In this document: positions 36,011 through 47,882 of the stretch, piece by piece | Numbering within the stretch: the first letter of the stretch is position 1 | Layout: the number at the start of each line of letters is the position of its first letter | Origin: Rallus limicola | Lineage: Eukaryota; Chordata; Aves; Gruiformes; Rallidae | Direction of reading: 5' to 3' | Assembly: GCA_022605955.1 (NCBI GenBank) | Contig: JAKCOZ010000009.1 | Coordinates: forward strand, 1,612,001-1,676,000 | Length of the DNA: 64,000 bases | Position numbers and translations under genes: made by a program | The notes under the pieces: generated by a model | Databases searched by the model: none | The model's input: only the letters and a program-made list of their open reading frames with translations | Told to the model about the DNA's origin: nothing

Positions 36011-36895
36011 AGTGCTGAAGTTTCAGCCAGCGAGCTTTAGGACAATGTCTAGGCATGAATATATGTTGTGGATGTGCATTGACCTACAGGAAATATGGGA
36101 AGGTATGTCTGCCAGATCTCTGGAAAAAGAGAAGAGTTCTGTCAATATACGACTGACATTTCTCCAAGCACTGACCAATGCTAAAAAATGACAGCATTAA
36201 AAAACTCTATATATCTATATCCACATCCTAGGCAAGGGCTGTTCATAATTCAGCTTAATTCCAGATAATAAGAGCTATCAGAATGTGATTTAAAGCTGCA
36301 GCTTGATTTTTAAAGAGGGATTGTCATAATATATTTAAATATTAGTATATACTATTATTCAGAAATTCCCCCAGATTTCACTGACTGTCACGTCAAGCAT
36401 TATTATTTTATATTTCTAGAATATATTGATCACTTCCATTTAATATATTTAAAGCTACAAATTTCCCCCACATACCCAGCATAGGTCTCCTATCATAAAA
36501 ACCAGTCTATAAAGTTTATAGGCCAGCAAGAAGCTGGCTAGTAATACAAATCATGGATCTATATTAGCACTGGAAGTAGAATTTGGGTCTCCCAAGAGCA
36601 TTTCTACTTTTTGCTGACAAGTGCAATCACACAGCAATAGAAACAACAGTGTGTCTGTGGAACCCTAATTGATTTGTTGTAACCTTGTTCTGCAGCTTTT
36701 AAAGAGACCTTCCATTCACTGCAAGGCTTTCAGCTGAGGTTCTAACTACAGCACTCCCCTTTATTCCTGTAGTGAAGAACTTCTGTATCTTCAGGGACCT
36801 CACTACCACCGACAGCCGACCATCAGAACAAATACACTTCTTGTGAAAGCAAAGACATCATATTTCACTGACAAACACAGCTCCCCTGGGAGAGC
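36011..36895. other. Unique AT-rich noncoding DNA
   Basis: No gene or repeat recognised. Confidence 0.5.
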
Positions 36896-37490
36896 ACAGA
36901 ATCACAAGGGTTGGAAGGGACCTCCAGAGCTCATGGGGTCCAACCCCCTGCCAAAGCAGCTCCCAGCTCATATTGCACATGGAGGCATCCAGACAGGGCT
37001 GGAATCTCTCCAGAGAAGGAGACTCCACACCCCCTGGGCAGCCTGTCCCAGGGCTCCCTCACCCTCACTGGGGAAAAGTTCTTCCCATGTTGGTGTGGAT
37101 CTCCCTGTGCTCCAACTTGAGGCCATTGCCCCATGTCCTGTCCCCACAGACACTGAAAAGGGGCTGCCCATTTCCCCCTGCATCCCATGCTTAAGATATT
37201 TATAAACATTACTAAGATCCTCCCTTAGTCTTCTTAGGCCCCTTGTGTTGGGGCCCCAGCTCTGGACTCAGGACTCCAGCTGGGGCCTCCCCAGGGCAGA
37301 GCAGAGAGGGACAATCCCCTCCCTGTCCCTGCTGCCACCCCTCTGCTGATGGAGCCCAGGATCCCATCGCCCTTCCCAGCTGCAGGAGCCACTGCTGCTC
37401 ATGTGAAGTTCCTTATCCCCCATGAAACTCAGGTCCTTCTCAGCAGGGCTGCTCTCCAGGAGCTCTTCTCCCAGGCTATATCTATAGCTG
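36896..37490 (-). mobile_element. CR1 fragment, minus strand, internal deletion
   Basis: It matches the CR1 at 38909 closely from the reversed tail (CACAGAATCACAAGGGTTGG) through CTCTCCAGAGAAGGAGACTC, GGCCATTGCCCCATGTCCTG and CTCCCTTAGTCTTCTTAGG. Near 37235 roughly 150 bases present in the 38909 copy are missing, removing the region that encodes [10 protein letters not shown]. It resumes at GGGGCCCCAGCTCTGGACTC. The 5' limit is uncertain. Confidence 0.9.
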
Positions 37491-37849
37491 GGATATAAAA
37501 GGGTGCCATTGGCCCAACAGTCCCTGGCAGGGCTGGTTGTCCTGCTTGGCCAGTGCTAGCAAGCCTCCATCCCACAGGCAGCAGTGGGGTAACTGCTGGA
37601 AACCCCACTAATGGCCACACAGCGCAGATCCTGCCCTGGATACACCCTGCTTGCAATCAGAACCCACCGAAGGAAACGAGTGGGCTTAATTCTTCCATAG
37701 CGTAGCTGCTGCTCAAGGGCTGCACTAACAGGCTGTACACCACATCACCCCACCAGATAAAGTGAGTTGAAACACTAACATTGGCTTATTTCTGTGTTTA
37801 ACTTCCATCCCCAAAAAAGCATCTCCTCTTGCACTGTGGGAAGAGATAA

Positions 37850-37875
37850 GGGGGTGGGTGGGTAGGTGGGTGGGT
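37850..37875 (+). repeat. (GGGT)n repeat, strong G-quadruplex motif
   Basis: Five G-runs of three or more, separated mostly by single T. Confidence 0.85.
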
Positions 37876-38265
37876 GCTTTCCAATGACACTGAGTCAGTG
37901 GCCCGGTGTAACATAGCCTACAGGCTTCTTTTCCCTTCTGTGTTCAAACACTGACCCAATAACTGTGGTTAACAAAATTATGAGGGGTCAATTCACAAAA
38001 CTGTGATGGTTTGGGAAAAACCCTGCAAAGACACAAAGGTCATTCATTGTCCCTTTGTAACTAACACATATTTCTATTGGCCAGGACTCTCTGTTCACCA
38101 CCCTGAATTTTTCACAGCTCTTTACTTCTGCTCCATGCCTTCTTCATTATTTTTTTTCTCCCCCTCATTTATCAGTGGACACATCTAAACAAGAAGTTGT
38201 GTCATATTAAGCACTTTGAAGGATCCACATTATACACTTAGTGCTGAAAATATTGAGTGTTGTTA

Positions 38266-38297
38266 ATAAAACTGCTGCTCAGTTTTAAAAAAAAAAA
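38266..38297 (+). other. Polyadenylation-signal-like AATAAA plus A-tract
   Basis: AATAAA at about 38266 is followed 17 bases later by a run of eleven A. This could be the 3' end of a retroposed transcript or chance. No parent gene was recognised upstream. Confidence 0.35.
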
Positions 38298-38907
38298 GAA
38301 ACAAACCCTCTAGAGTTTCCATTGCACAGATATAAAAGTCCAAAAAAACCTAATCAGATTTATAATGTCATAAAGGATAATTACCATAGAACATTATCAA
38401 GGCAAAATTCCTGGCGTAGTCCCTGTAATTAGCGTCCAAGGATCTATTTAGAACTTCAGCTTCCTCTCGATAACCTAACGGCGGTTCAGAGGGAGCACAG
38501 CACAACTTGTTGACTCGGTGCATTCACAGGTTTGGCCTGGTTTTGGTGATGGCAGAATACAAAAATCAGCTCTGGGCAGTTGTGGTTTGTTTTTTTTTTT
38601 TTCCCCAGTGTTGTAAGTGCTACACAACTACAGGTTTTGCTGCAGTTATTAAATAACAGCTTTCTAAATATTTATGCACCCCTTAAGCAAATTTTGCAGG
38701 AGACAGTGGAGGATGTACAAGAGCAGATACAGAAGATGCAGCTCTTACCCTGCCAAACAGCTGAGCATCCCAAGGAGCTTCCACACACCTCTTGCTTTCA
38801 GTAATGACTACCTGAGGATGAGATGTTTGCACCCACCAACTGCAAACACTGAACAAATCTTAGATACCCAAGTGCCCTGCAAACTGAGCGTGGTGACTGT
38901 CACTGGA

Positions 38908-39598
38908 ATCATAGAATCCCAGAATCACAGGGGTTGGAAGGGAGCTCCAGAGCTCATCAGGTCCAACCCCCTGCCAAAGCAGGGTCCCTAGGACAGGGCA
39001 CACAGGGCGGCATCCAGACGGGGCTGGAATCTCTCCAGAGAAGGAGACTCCACACCCCCTGGGCAGCCTGTCCCAGGGCTCCCTCACCCTCACTGGGGAA
39101 AAGTTCTTCCCAGATTGGTGTGGAACTCCCTGTGCTCCAACTTGCAGCCATTGCCCCTTGTCCTGTCCCCACAGACACTGAGAAGGGGCTGCCCATTTCC
39201 TCCTGTATCCCATGCTTAAGATAATGATAAACATTAATTAGGTCCCCCCTTAGTCTTCTCTTCTCCAGACTGAACAGCCCCAGCTCCCTCAGCCTTTCCT
39301 CACAGGGGAGATGCTCCAGGCCCTTCATCCCCTCCGGAGCCTCCTCTGGACTCTCTCCAGGAGATCCCTGTCCTTTTGATCCCAGGAGCCCAGCACTGGA
39401 CACAACACTCCAGGTGGGGCCTGAGCAGGGCAGAGCAGAGGGGGAGGATCCCCTCCTGTGACCTGCTGCCCACACTCCTCCTGATGCCCCCAGGATCCCA
39501 TTGTCTCTCTCAGCTCCAGGACACACTGCTAGCTCATCCAACCTGTCACCCACCAGGACCCCTAGGTCCTTCTCCTCAGAGCTCCTCTAGAGCCCAGG
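38908..39598 (-). mobile_element. CR1 fragment, minus strand
   Basis: Reversed tail AATCATAGAATCCCAGAATC, then TTGCAGCCATTGCCCCTTGT, TCTTCTCTTCTCCAGACTGA (reverse of the FSLEKR block) and GGAGCCTCCTCTGGACTCTC. It ends near CAGAGCTCCTCTAGAGCCC. The minus-strand frame 38957-39553 (198 codons) covers [28 protein letters not shown] and is CR1 ORF2 C-terminus with a frameshifted N-terminal part. Confidence 0.93.
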
Positions 39599-39887
39599 TC
39601 TCTCTTTGAATGGCCATGGTTGTACTCCCAAGCAGCTTTAAGTTACTGAAGATGTTCTCCATTGCTCACATGTTAATGCCCCATGCTAACCTGGCTAGGT
39701 ACTGACTTGTATTTGAAGCGTGATGCTAAGAAGATGCAAAAATTGCATTCTCAAAAAATTCACATCACTGCTGCCCTGAATTCCTGGGAGACCCTGGCAG
39801 GACTGAACGGGCAGCTTCTCTGGAGAAAGCTGAAGTTAAATGCACCGGGGTGAAAATGTCCCAATCCAGCCAGAGCTGTAAGAAGAT
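39599..39887. other. Short unique spacer
   Basis: No gene or repeat recognised. Confidence 0.5.
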
Positions 39888-40030
39888 GAGAGAATTGTAC
39901 AATTGTTTAGGTTGGAAAAGAACTTTAAGATTGTCAAGTCTGGTGCAGACACTGGCATTCACTAAGCCATTACAGGCTCACCACAAACCTCCAGAGAGCT
40001 TTATTTACTGTGGTATTATTCTTCCTGGAG
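39888..40030 (-). mobile_element. Old CR1 3' fragment, minus strand
   Basis: GAGAATTGTACAATTGTTTA then GGTTGGAAAAGAACTTTAAG resembles the reversed 3' UTR of the CR1 subfamily with the 'AAGATCATCAAGTCC' wording. Similarity fades after about 39980. Confidence 0.65.
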
Positions 40031-41232
40031 ACTAGATAATTGGAACAATCGGATTTATAGTCTCTCTGACAACATCTAGACATGTTGGGGTGTTATAGTA
40101 GACCTTTGACATGACGTATCAGTAAACTGTATTTGTATTTGAGGAAAGGTTAAAGCAAAGTCCAATCTACATTTTCCCTAGAGATTTTTCTGCTACTTTC
40201 CAAACCACAGACCTTTCCCATATTTCACCCTTGCTGCAAATACCAAGTGATTTATTAACTGCATGTGCCTTTGAAATATTTCTTTCCAGCTGTTTCAAAA
40301 GTGCATGTTGTTTTTTCCATTAGCAGCACATTGGACGCTGCTCATGGGGAACCACCACAAAGTCATGCTAGAAAGCCTTTTCTTCTTGCTTTGCACACTG
40401 GATGTCGAGCCCTGTGCAGTTTCAGTTTCAACTTAATTTGGTCAAGGATATGCATTTGCCTCCTGCAGAAAGAGGCTCTTTGCTATTGCAGCTCTCCAAT
40501 GAGGATGATGGATTTCCTAGGGGTTGCAAAAATGGTGATGATATATGCAGTCATACCTGTGTTCACACATACACTCCCCATTCTAAGCTCATTCAAAAAA
40601 AAGAAAGAAAAAAAGGGAACAAAGAAAGAACAATTCCTATGTTTTGTGAGGAGTTGTATTTGCTACAGTGTTCCAGAGGAATAGCAGCATTTATTGAAGT
40701 ACCTTCACTGTACCAACCACTGTTGGGGGTAGGATGACAGACCGTACAAGAGGAGGCCAAGAATATGATCTTCTCTTCACAGAAAACATGATAGGTCAAG
40801 ATAAAAATTCCTGATGAATTTTGGGGACATGTACAAGGTTAAGCACTGCTTGCCTATGAACTCTGAGTTCAGCATGGAAGGTGATCCTCTGCCTGATCAG
40901 GACTCGTTCATGACTGAAAAGTATCTGGGAAAAACCTCAAGAGCCATTGGCATTGTGTCTGTCTAATATATGCATCAATCTTCATTGGCTGCTGCTTTTG
41001 GTTTTCTTTTAAATGCATCAGTCATCCTAAACTGCACAATCATTTACATCAATTGAAAACCCTTTTTAGAAGGGTGAAGGCTGAGAATTCAGTGTTTCCC
41101 ATACAGGCATTTGATAGACAAGGACTTCATATTTAAAAATTTCTATGCAAACTATTCATTAATAGAAAGGCCTGTTCTGGGTTTTGCTTTGCATTAGTTG
41201 GGGTTTCTTCCAACTGGGAAAATTTTTTCCAA
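40031..41232. other. Unique noncoding DNA
   Basis: No gene recognised. Three copies of TTCCAACTGG occur close together at about 41208-41238. Confidence 0.5.
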
Positions 41233-41374
41233 CTGGAAATTGGGTTAACTGTGGTATTGCCAAGAAAATGATTTTTCAGGTGTGAACTTAGCTTTTTACA
41301 GATCTTCTTACACACCTTTCTGTAAAGAACCTACCTTGACCATGCCACTGAAGAGATCTTCAAACAGATCCTCA
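41233..41374. repeat. Direct repeat copy A (142 bp)
   Basis: Nearly identical to 42103-42241: one substitution and two small indels (2 and 1 bases) over about 140 bases. Flanks are unrelated. It is not a family I recognise. Confidence 0.9.
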
Positions 41375-42102
41375 ACACCAATAACACAGCTTCTCATTGA
41401 CTGGTGTTTATTACTGAAGGCATGCAATGAAGCTCCAGGTTCAGATGAGAGCAGCAGTGGCCCTAGGAGTTGCATCACTTGGAACACATTTCATGCACTC
41501 TCATGCCCCAGAGACTCCCCAGAATGGGAGTTCTTGCCATGCTTTCCTTCACATCTGAGGAGGCACTTGCAAATGAGCAGACTGGCATGAAAATGAAAGA
41601 CCTCCCCCTCTGTCAGGTCCAACATGTTGGTCAGCACACCCAGGGAAGGCACTGCAAAGGTCCCATCCATCCCTGTGAAACAATTTCCAGCTGCTAAAAG
41701 TAGATATAGCCAGAGAAGCCAGGGCAATAAAATGAGTTTCACCAAGCTCTGTGCTAGCAAATTATCCAGATTTGGCCAATCAGGAAGGAAAGAAAAACAA
41801 AACAAACCAAAACAAGATGAAAAGGCCATAGATTGCAAAGAGAAAACTTGTCATTCATGACTTAAACATAGAGTGTGGTGAGAATTCATGTTAATCAGCA
41901 GTGCCAGCATCCAGTTAAAAGCTGGAAAACAGAAGTCTGAAGGAGCCTCTCTTTGTCTCAATAAATTGAGATCTAATATGTAATAATTTTCCCAACAGGG
42001 AGCGTGCTAAAAAAAGATAGTGTGTTCTTCAGCTCTGTGTTCCTCAGAGGTTTCTCTCTAGACTTTTCACACAAAAAGAGGAGGAGGTAAGACAATGAGC
42101 AC
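41375..42102. other. Unique DNA between the two direct repeats
   Basis: 728 bases without gene or repeat recognised. There is no retroviral or transposase coding motif, so the flanking copies are not obviously LTRs. Confidence 0.55.
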
Positions 42103-42241
42103 CTGGATTGGGTTAACTGTGGTATGCCAAGAAAATGATTTTTCAGGTGTGAACTTAGCTTTTTACAGATCTTCTTACACACCTTTCTGTAAAGAACCTA
42201 CCTTGACCATGCCACTGAAGAGATCTTCAAACAGATCTTCA
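42103..42241. repeat. Direct repeat copy B (139 bp)
   Basis: Second copy of the 41233 repeat, same orientation, offset about 870 bases. Confidence 0.9.
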
Positions 42242-42346
42242 GCCCAGTTGAGCTGACAGGAAGGTTAGGACATTCCAAGTGCATCTCAGGAGACAATCCC
42301 TCATCTTTTCCTGCATTTCTAGGGTTTTTTTTCCAGTCAAATAATA

Positions 42347-42369
42347 AAAATATATATATATACATATAA
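42347..42369 (+). repeat. (TA)n microsatellite
   Basis: Alternating AT with one C interruption. Confidence 0.8.
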
Positions 42370-42406
42370 AATTTATAGAGGGAAGGCAAGGCCAGGCAGA
42401 CAGGGA

Positions 42407-43305
42407 GGAGAATTTCAGTCGCAGCTACAGCAATTGTCTACTCCAACTGCCTGACCACTTCAGGGCTGACCAAAGTTAAAGCCTGTTGTTTAAGGGCATT
42501 GTCCAAATGCCTGAAACAACAAAAGGTTTGGGGCATCAACCACCTCTTGAGGAAGGTCATTCATGGGTTTCACTGCCCTCTTACTAAAGAAATTCTTCTT
42601 TATGTCCAGCCTGGACCTCCCCCTGGCTCAGCTTTGAACCATTCCCATGTCTCCTGGTCCCAGGTCCCAGGGAGAAGATCTTACCACCTCCCTCTCCTTG
42701 TCCCCTCCTCAGGAAGCTGCAGGGAGCCAGGAGGTCACCCCTCAGACCCCTTTTCCCCAAACTGCCCAGCCCATGCCCCTCAGCTGCTCCTCACAGGGCA
42801 TGCCTCTGACCCTTCCCCAGCTGGGTTGCCCTCCTCTGGAGGCATTCAAGGGCCTCCACATCCTTCTTACACTGTGGGTCCCAGACCTCCCTCAGCACTG
42901 CAGGCTTGGCCACCCCAAGGGGACAGTCCCCTCTCTCAGCTGGCAGGTCCTGCTGTGTTTGATGTCCCCAGGACACGGTTTGCATCTGGGCTGCCAGGGC
43001 ACGGTGCAGGCTCACACTGAGCCAGCTGCTGACCAGCACCCCCAGAGCCCTTTCTGTGGAGCTGCTCTCCAGCCGCTCCTCTCCCAGTCTCCTCCCTGCC
43101 AGTGCAGAATCTGGCATCTGGAGTCGCTACATTTCATGCCATTAGTCACCCAATGCCCCAGTCTATCTAAGTCACTCAGATCCTTCTGCAAGTCCTCCTG
43201 TCCCTCAAGAGAATCAACAGCACCTCCCAGTTCAGTATCATCAGCAAGCACACTAATAGTCTTTCCACTTATGCTTCCACATCACTGATAAAAATACTCA
43301 GATAT
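42407..43305 (-). mobile_element. CR1 LINE fragment, minus strand, older subfamily
   Basis: Runs from the reversed 3' end (CTCCAACTGCCTGACCACTT near 42440) through GAAATTCTTCTTTATGTCCAGC, CCTCTGGAGGCATTCAAGGGC and GTGCAGAATCTGGCATCTGG, into the RT catalytic region near 43235. The minus-strand frame 43012-43251 carries ADDTELGGAVDSLEG, the F-A-D-D catalytic box of CR1 RT still with both Asp. Downstream frames (42791-43117) are frameshifted but retain TERALGVLVSS and CLQRRATQLGKG. Confidence 0.92.
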
Positions 43306-46273
43306 TATTATTGTTGTTGTTATTCTTTATTATTCTTATTGATTTCTAGTTCAGCAAGTGCCTTGTCTATTTTAAATATGTTTTTCACTGACTGTCAGTT
43401 CCCACTTACCTCTGTTCCATGTCACTCCTGACCCACAATAACGATCTCCTTGTCCAGAGAAGAGCCACTAGCCAAAAGGCACTCTGATAGATTTTCCAAG
43501 CCAGCCAGACACCCACGTGTGTCTGTAACTAAGCAAAAGCATGTTTCCTCAACCTTACGCTGGGCTCTGACAAGACACTAAATCCGACTCTGAATTCCTA
43601 AGAAGGATTGAAAATACTGTGGTAATGTGATAAAAAATAAAAATCTATTTACTCACTTGTAGCATTTCTTGAGCAGTTATGAACCAGTGCAGAAGATGTT
43701 TTGCCAGTAAGTTTTTGCCTGCCTGCTGCACTAAGCTTTCCAAGGGATCGGGTGTTGGCTGCCTTTGTGCAGTGTAGAACTGTCAGGGAAAAGCAAAGGT
43801 ACCAGTGCCTGATGCACAGCACACTTTGCAGTCACACAGGGATGTGGTATGGAGTAGGGTGGCTTTAGGTGGCACTTGACTCCCACCCCCAGTGCCAGGC
43901 AGTAGCTGTGGAAGGACTCCACGTTCGGCCTGAGGCATTCAGTACCACTGGCAATGTCACAGGGAATCAGCCCTGTCCTTCACCCATATCCACCACCCTT
44001 AAAGGGAAGAAGTCGATTTTTGCCTGTTCTTATGAAGAGAAACAAGCCTGGCATTGAGATGGCAGGTGCAGCGTGAAGCCCTTACCCTGGAGGTACCCTG
44101 AATCCTTGCAGATGGATGTATCTACTGCCCTTAATTTGGGAGCCACAAGCCTGATGCAGTGCACCTGGGGACCTTTGAACTTCAGGATCTCTCTTGCTGG
44201 GTCCTGCTGTTCCTGCTTAGGTCAACAGTAAGAAACCAAGTATTCTGATAGCTTAGTCGACTCACAGTCGTTTTTTCTTTCAGCATTTTTCATTTTCTGT
44301 GTACAAGCTTATCCAACATTCAATTGTTTCCCTTTCACCTTCTTCCACTGCCACCTAAGACACAAGTTCAGCATGAGCAAAAGACAAAAAGGCTTTATAC
44401 ATTTATTTTTGTTACAGAAAATGCCTCGAAGGCTCCCAAAATACAGAACTTGCTGTGTAAATGCTGTAGGTGTGCATACTATCACAGTAACAGTCTCTAA
44501 AAACTCACAAACTCAACATGATGAAAAGTGTAATAAAATATTTTTATATAGGAGTAACTCATTCAAACTGATTTTTTTTATTTTTTTTTTTCTTAAATAG
44601 GACTTCAGGAAGCAGTGAAATTTAAAGATAAAGCTAATTAGAGTGTTCAAGTCAAATTGCTCGTTCTAGAAAACATGAGTAATGACAACCCTCATTATAT
44701 TTTACTTTTTATGCAAGTCAAATATTTGTTTCAGAAAACTTCCCAGATGTAATAAAAAAGAAGACATCCAGAAAGGAACATGAGGAGCAGCACTGAATTG
44801 CTGAGATGAAACTATTTGTTCTCTGGGTTGTGGGTTGTTTTTCTTCCTTGTTTTTGGTTTGGTGGTTTTTTTCCCCTATTTCACCACCCATTTGTTTTTG
44901 GTTAAACCTCACCTGACTATCGCATCATTTTTCATTTTTAGCCAATGAACCAAAACAATCAATCAGCTTTAATGCCCTTCTAAAATCTTTGGAGTCTCAA
45001 AAAACTGCCAGCCAGAGAAATTGAGCAACGTGCCCAAGGTCACAGAAGAAACTAGGAAATTATCTGAGTCACAGTCCAATGGCTTAGACATCCTCCCTCA
45101 ATAGACCTCATTAATAAAAACTGGCTGAATTATATTAATAGAAATTAATTTTGTCCAGGCTGGAGTTGAGTATGATAGGAATATAATACAACTGTTACAG
45201 ATGGTTCTCTATGGCATTTCTAATGCTTAACTATAATATATATGTGTAAGGCTGTGACACTGTGACAAGGGAAAGGTCTCACATGAGCATCGTTAGAAGA
45301 GAAAAATGAAATATGTAGGTTAATAGGCACTCAAACACAAATCCTTGTGTTTGGATCATGCAGTAGAAGTTCTAGTATTGGTTTGTTTGCTTCACCGTGG
45401 CAGGGGCATTTATACAAGCTCTCTCGTGTCCAATAATTACTGAGTTGATGTTGTCATTGCAGGGTATCACAGATGGAAATCACTTAGCATCCTTTTATAT
45501 AGCTTGAAACTCATATTTTAAACTACTTAGTACATGTGGGGTTTGGCACGTGGATTCTGTCCTGGTGTTTTCCACGGAGGCTTTTTTTTTAGGCAAGAGA
45601 CAATGGGGAAATGTTTTTAAATAAGAGAATCGGTGGTGGCAATGAAGGTTTGGCACCATTGAACATCCACCCAGTTTCAATGGTTGCTGCTTGAGAAACG
45701 TTAAAGCAGCAGCTTTCAAGGTTATCAGACAACACTGGAGAGCTGTGATCAACATACTCATGCTCCCCTCATGAGTCCCAGATGTTGTCTCTTGCTTGAG
45801 TCTTCCACATACTGACAGTTTTCTTTTTACTAAGCCAGTCCCATTGGGTTTAGCCCCTTGCTTGACAGGATTTCCCCACCGCAGCTCTGTGCTGACAGTA
45901 GCCTACAAAGTGCACGTTTTCAAACCATCAGCTAAGCTGAGGTCTTGTCTGTCCACTCTTCAGTGTCTATGCTCCTTTTCCTGCCAGCCCATGAATCCTC
46001 TACTCAGCAGCTATCCATTCTTTGCCAATTAATAAGCAAATTAATGCAGTGATAAAGGTTGCTCAGCTTTAGTTTAGAGCCCCTTGATTTCCCTTATGGA
46101 TTTCCTTCTCCTTACTGTATTAGCTGGTGACAGCTCTTGCCAGAGTTATTACTTTTGTCAATCAGTATATTATGATCATTCATTTGAGATGTTACCTACC
46201 AAAGTGAATGTGAATTTACCTGCAAACAACTTGATTAATTTCTACTGGTAGAGACTGGATGGAATTGTTGATT
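43306..46273. other. Unique noncoding DNA
   Basis: No gene recognised. AT-rich parts and a T/G-rich stretch at 44826-44876. Confidence 0.5.
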
Positions 46274-46508
46274 CATAGAATCCTAGAATCCCAGCGTGGT
46301 CTGGGATGGAAGGGACCCCAAGGATCACAGAGCTCCAACCCCCTGACACAGGCAGGGACACCAACCTCCAGGCCTGGAGCTACACAAGGTTGCCCAGGGC
46401 CCCAGCCAACCTGGCCTTGAACACCCCCAGGGATGGGGCACCCACCCCCTCTCTGGGCAGCCCCTTCCAGCCCCTCACCACTCTCTCTGCAAAGAACTTC
46501 CCCTTAAT
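46274..46508 (-). mobile_element. CR1, young-looking 3' fragment, minus strand
   Basis: Nearly the same sequence as 27006-27257, 47798-47882 and 63361-63598, including CCTCCAGGCCTGGAGCTACAC, which the 27006 copy lacks in part. It breaks off just after AAGAACTTCCCCTTAATAT. Confidence 0.95.
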
Positions 46509-47797
46509 ATTCCTTGAACCTGAGATTCCAGAACTGAAGCCTGGGGTTTTGTCCAAAATGTCATAATTGTACACATTTCCTATCCTTCTCCCCACCATTT
46601 ATGCAAACCCCCAGAATAAGCTGATAAGTTGCTGGCAGTAAATTCTGCCTGATGCGTGTCTGTAACTGGCACAACCTGTCTATAAATGCTGCACAATGAG
46701 TTTTGTTCTAAACTTCCTGCAAAGCCAAACTGTGATTTATTAAAGGGAAAATAAAAAATCTGAAAAAGTCAGCATAGAACACCCCAAAATCTAAACTAAG
46801 TAAAACCAAAGGGTCAACTGCACATCACTAAAGTAACAGGGCTACCAAAATTACCCAGAATTAATTAAAATCAGATTCTTCCAAGATTACCACTCTACAA
46901 CCTTTAGATGAAAACTTGCATTTCTGAGCAGTTTCCTACTCTGATGATGTGATCTCCATCATAACCACAACTCAAACTAAACATGTAGGGTACAGCTAAC
47001 CACAGCTAGTCATGACTGATCACAAAGTTAGGTATCCAAAACTTCCCAAAGCGACAGGAGAGAAAGTGGATGCTGGAAATAAGTTCATCGTTTCATTATT
47101 CCACAGGACCCCTAATTAAATTTCTTCACTATTACCCACAAACTGTAAATCTGTAACCACTGACATCTTTAATACCCTGAATAATTCCCAAACATTAAAG
47201 CTCTCACACAGATGACAATATAAAGAAATACATGGCTTGCAATTTTTCCAGCTGATTTAACACCACAACTCAAGATTTACTCCCAAACCACTCAAAACTT
47301 TGAGAAAATTCTGATTTGCTCAGAGTCACTTCAAATACTTGTAAATTCCAATCCCTCTGCCCATCCATATCCATAATCACAGCTGTTTGCTCTATCTGCT
47401 ATGACTCACTGCTGCACACTGAGTTCATGACACAGAGATAAATAGCATCAGAAACAGAAAATCTGCTCAAGTTTTCTTGAAATGTATCACGATCCAAGGT
47501 CTAACCCTGCAGCTCTTAGTCAGCTCATAAACAAGAAAGTAATTATTCTAACTTTATGCACTGTGTAGCACTGATTCTGCCCCCAGAACATGGGTCTCAC
47601 GTCAGTATTTCAGTCCTAAAGTAATTCATGTTCTAGAGTGACGTAGCAATTTCTCATTTCTACCTCTTCAGACAAGTCTCTTTGCTAAAAAGGGAGAGCT
47701 TGCCCTACACTTGCCATACTAATGAATGAAACACGGTCCCCTCTGTGCTATGTCTCAGGTGTGAATTAGTTCTTGTTTCTTTTCATAGCAAGACTTT
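46509..47797. other. Unique noncoding DNA
   Basis: No gene or repeat recognised; the plus strand is notably poor in long ORFs. Confidence 0.5.
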
Positions 47798-47882
47798 CAC
47801 AGACTCCCAGGCTGGTCTGGGTTGGAAGGGACCCCAAGGATCACAGAGCTCCAACCCCCTGCCACAGGCAGGGACACCAACT
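47798..47882 (-). mobile_element. CR1 3' fragment, 85 bp, minus strand
   Basis: CAGACTCCCAGGCTGGTCTG to GGCAGGGACACCAAC matches the young CR1 copies almost base for base, then stops abruptly. Confidence 0.92.

Larger units (their letters stand above)
37491..38907. other. Unique noncoding DNA
   Basis: Includes a GGGT repeat at 37850-37875 and an AATAAA followed by an A-tract at 38266-38297. No coding exon recognised. Confidence 0.5.

Noticed and set aside
41233..42241. LTR retrotransposon bounded by two ~140-bp LTRs
   Set aside because: The 728-base interior has no retroviral coding or primer-binding motif that I can see, the repeats lack TG...CA ends, and no target duplication was found.
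42499..43288. 173- and 213-codon plus-strand ORFs
   Set aside because: They are antisense to a CR1 element whose coding strand is minus and carries ADDTELGG.
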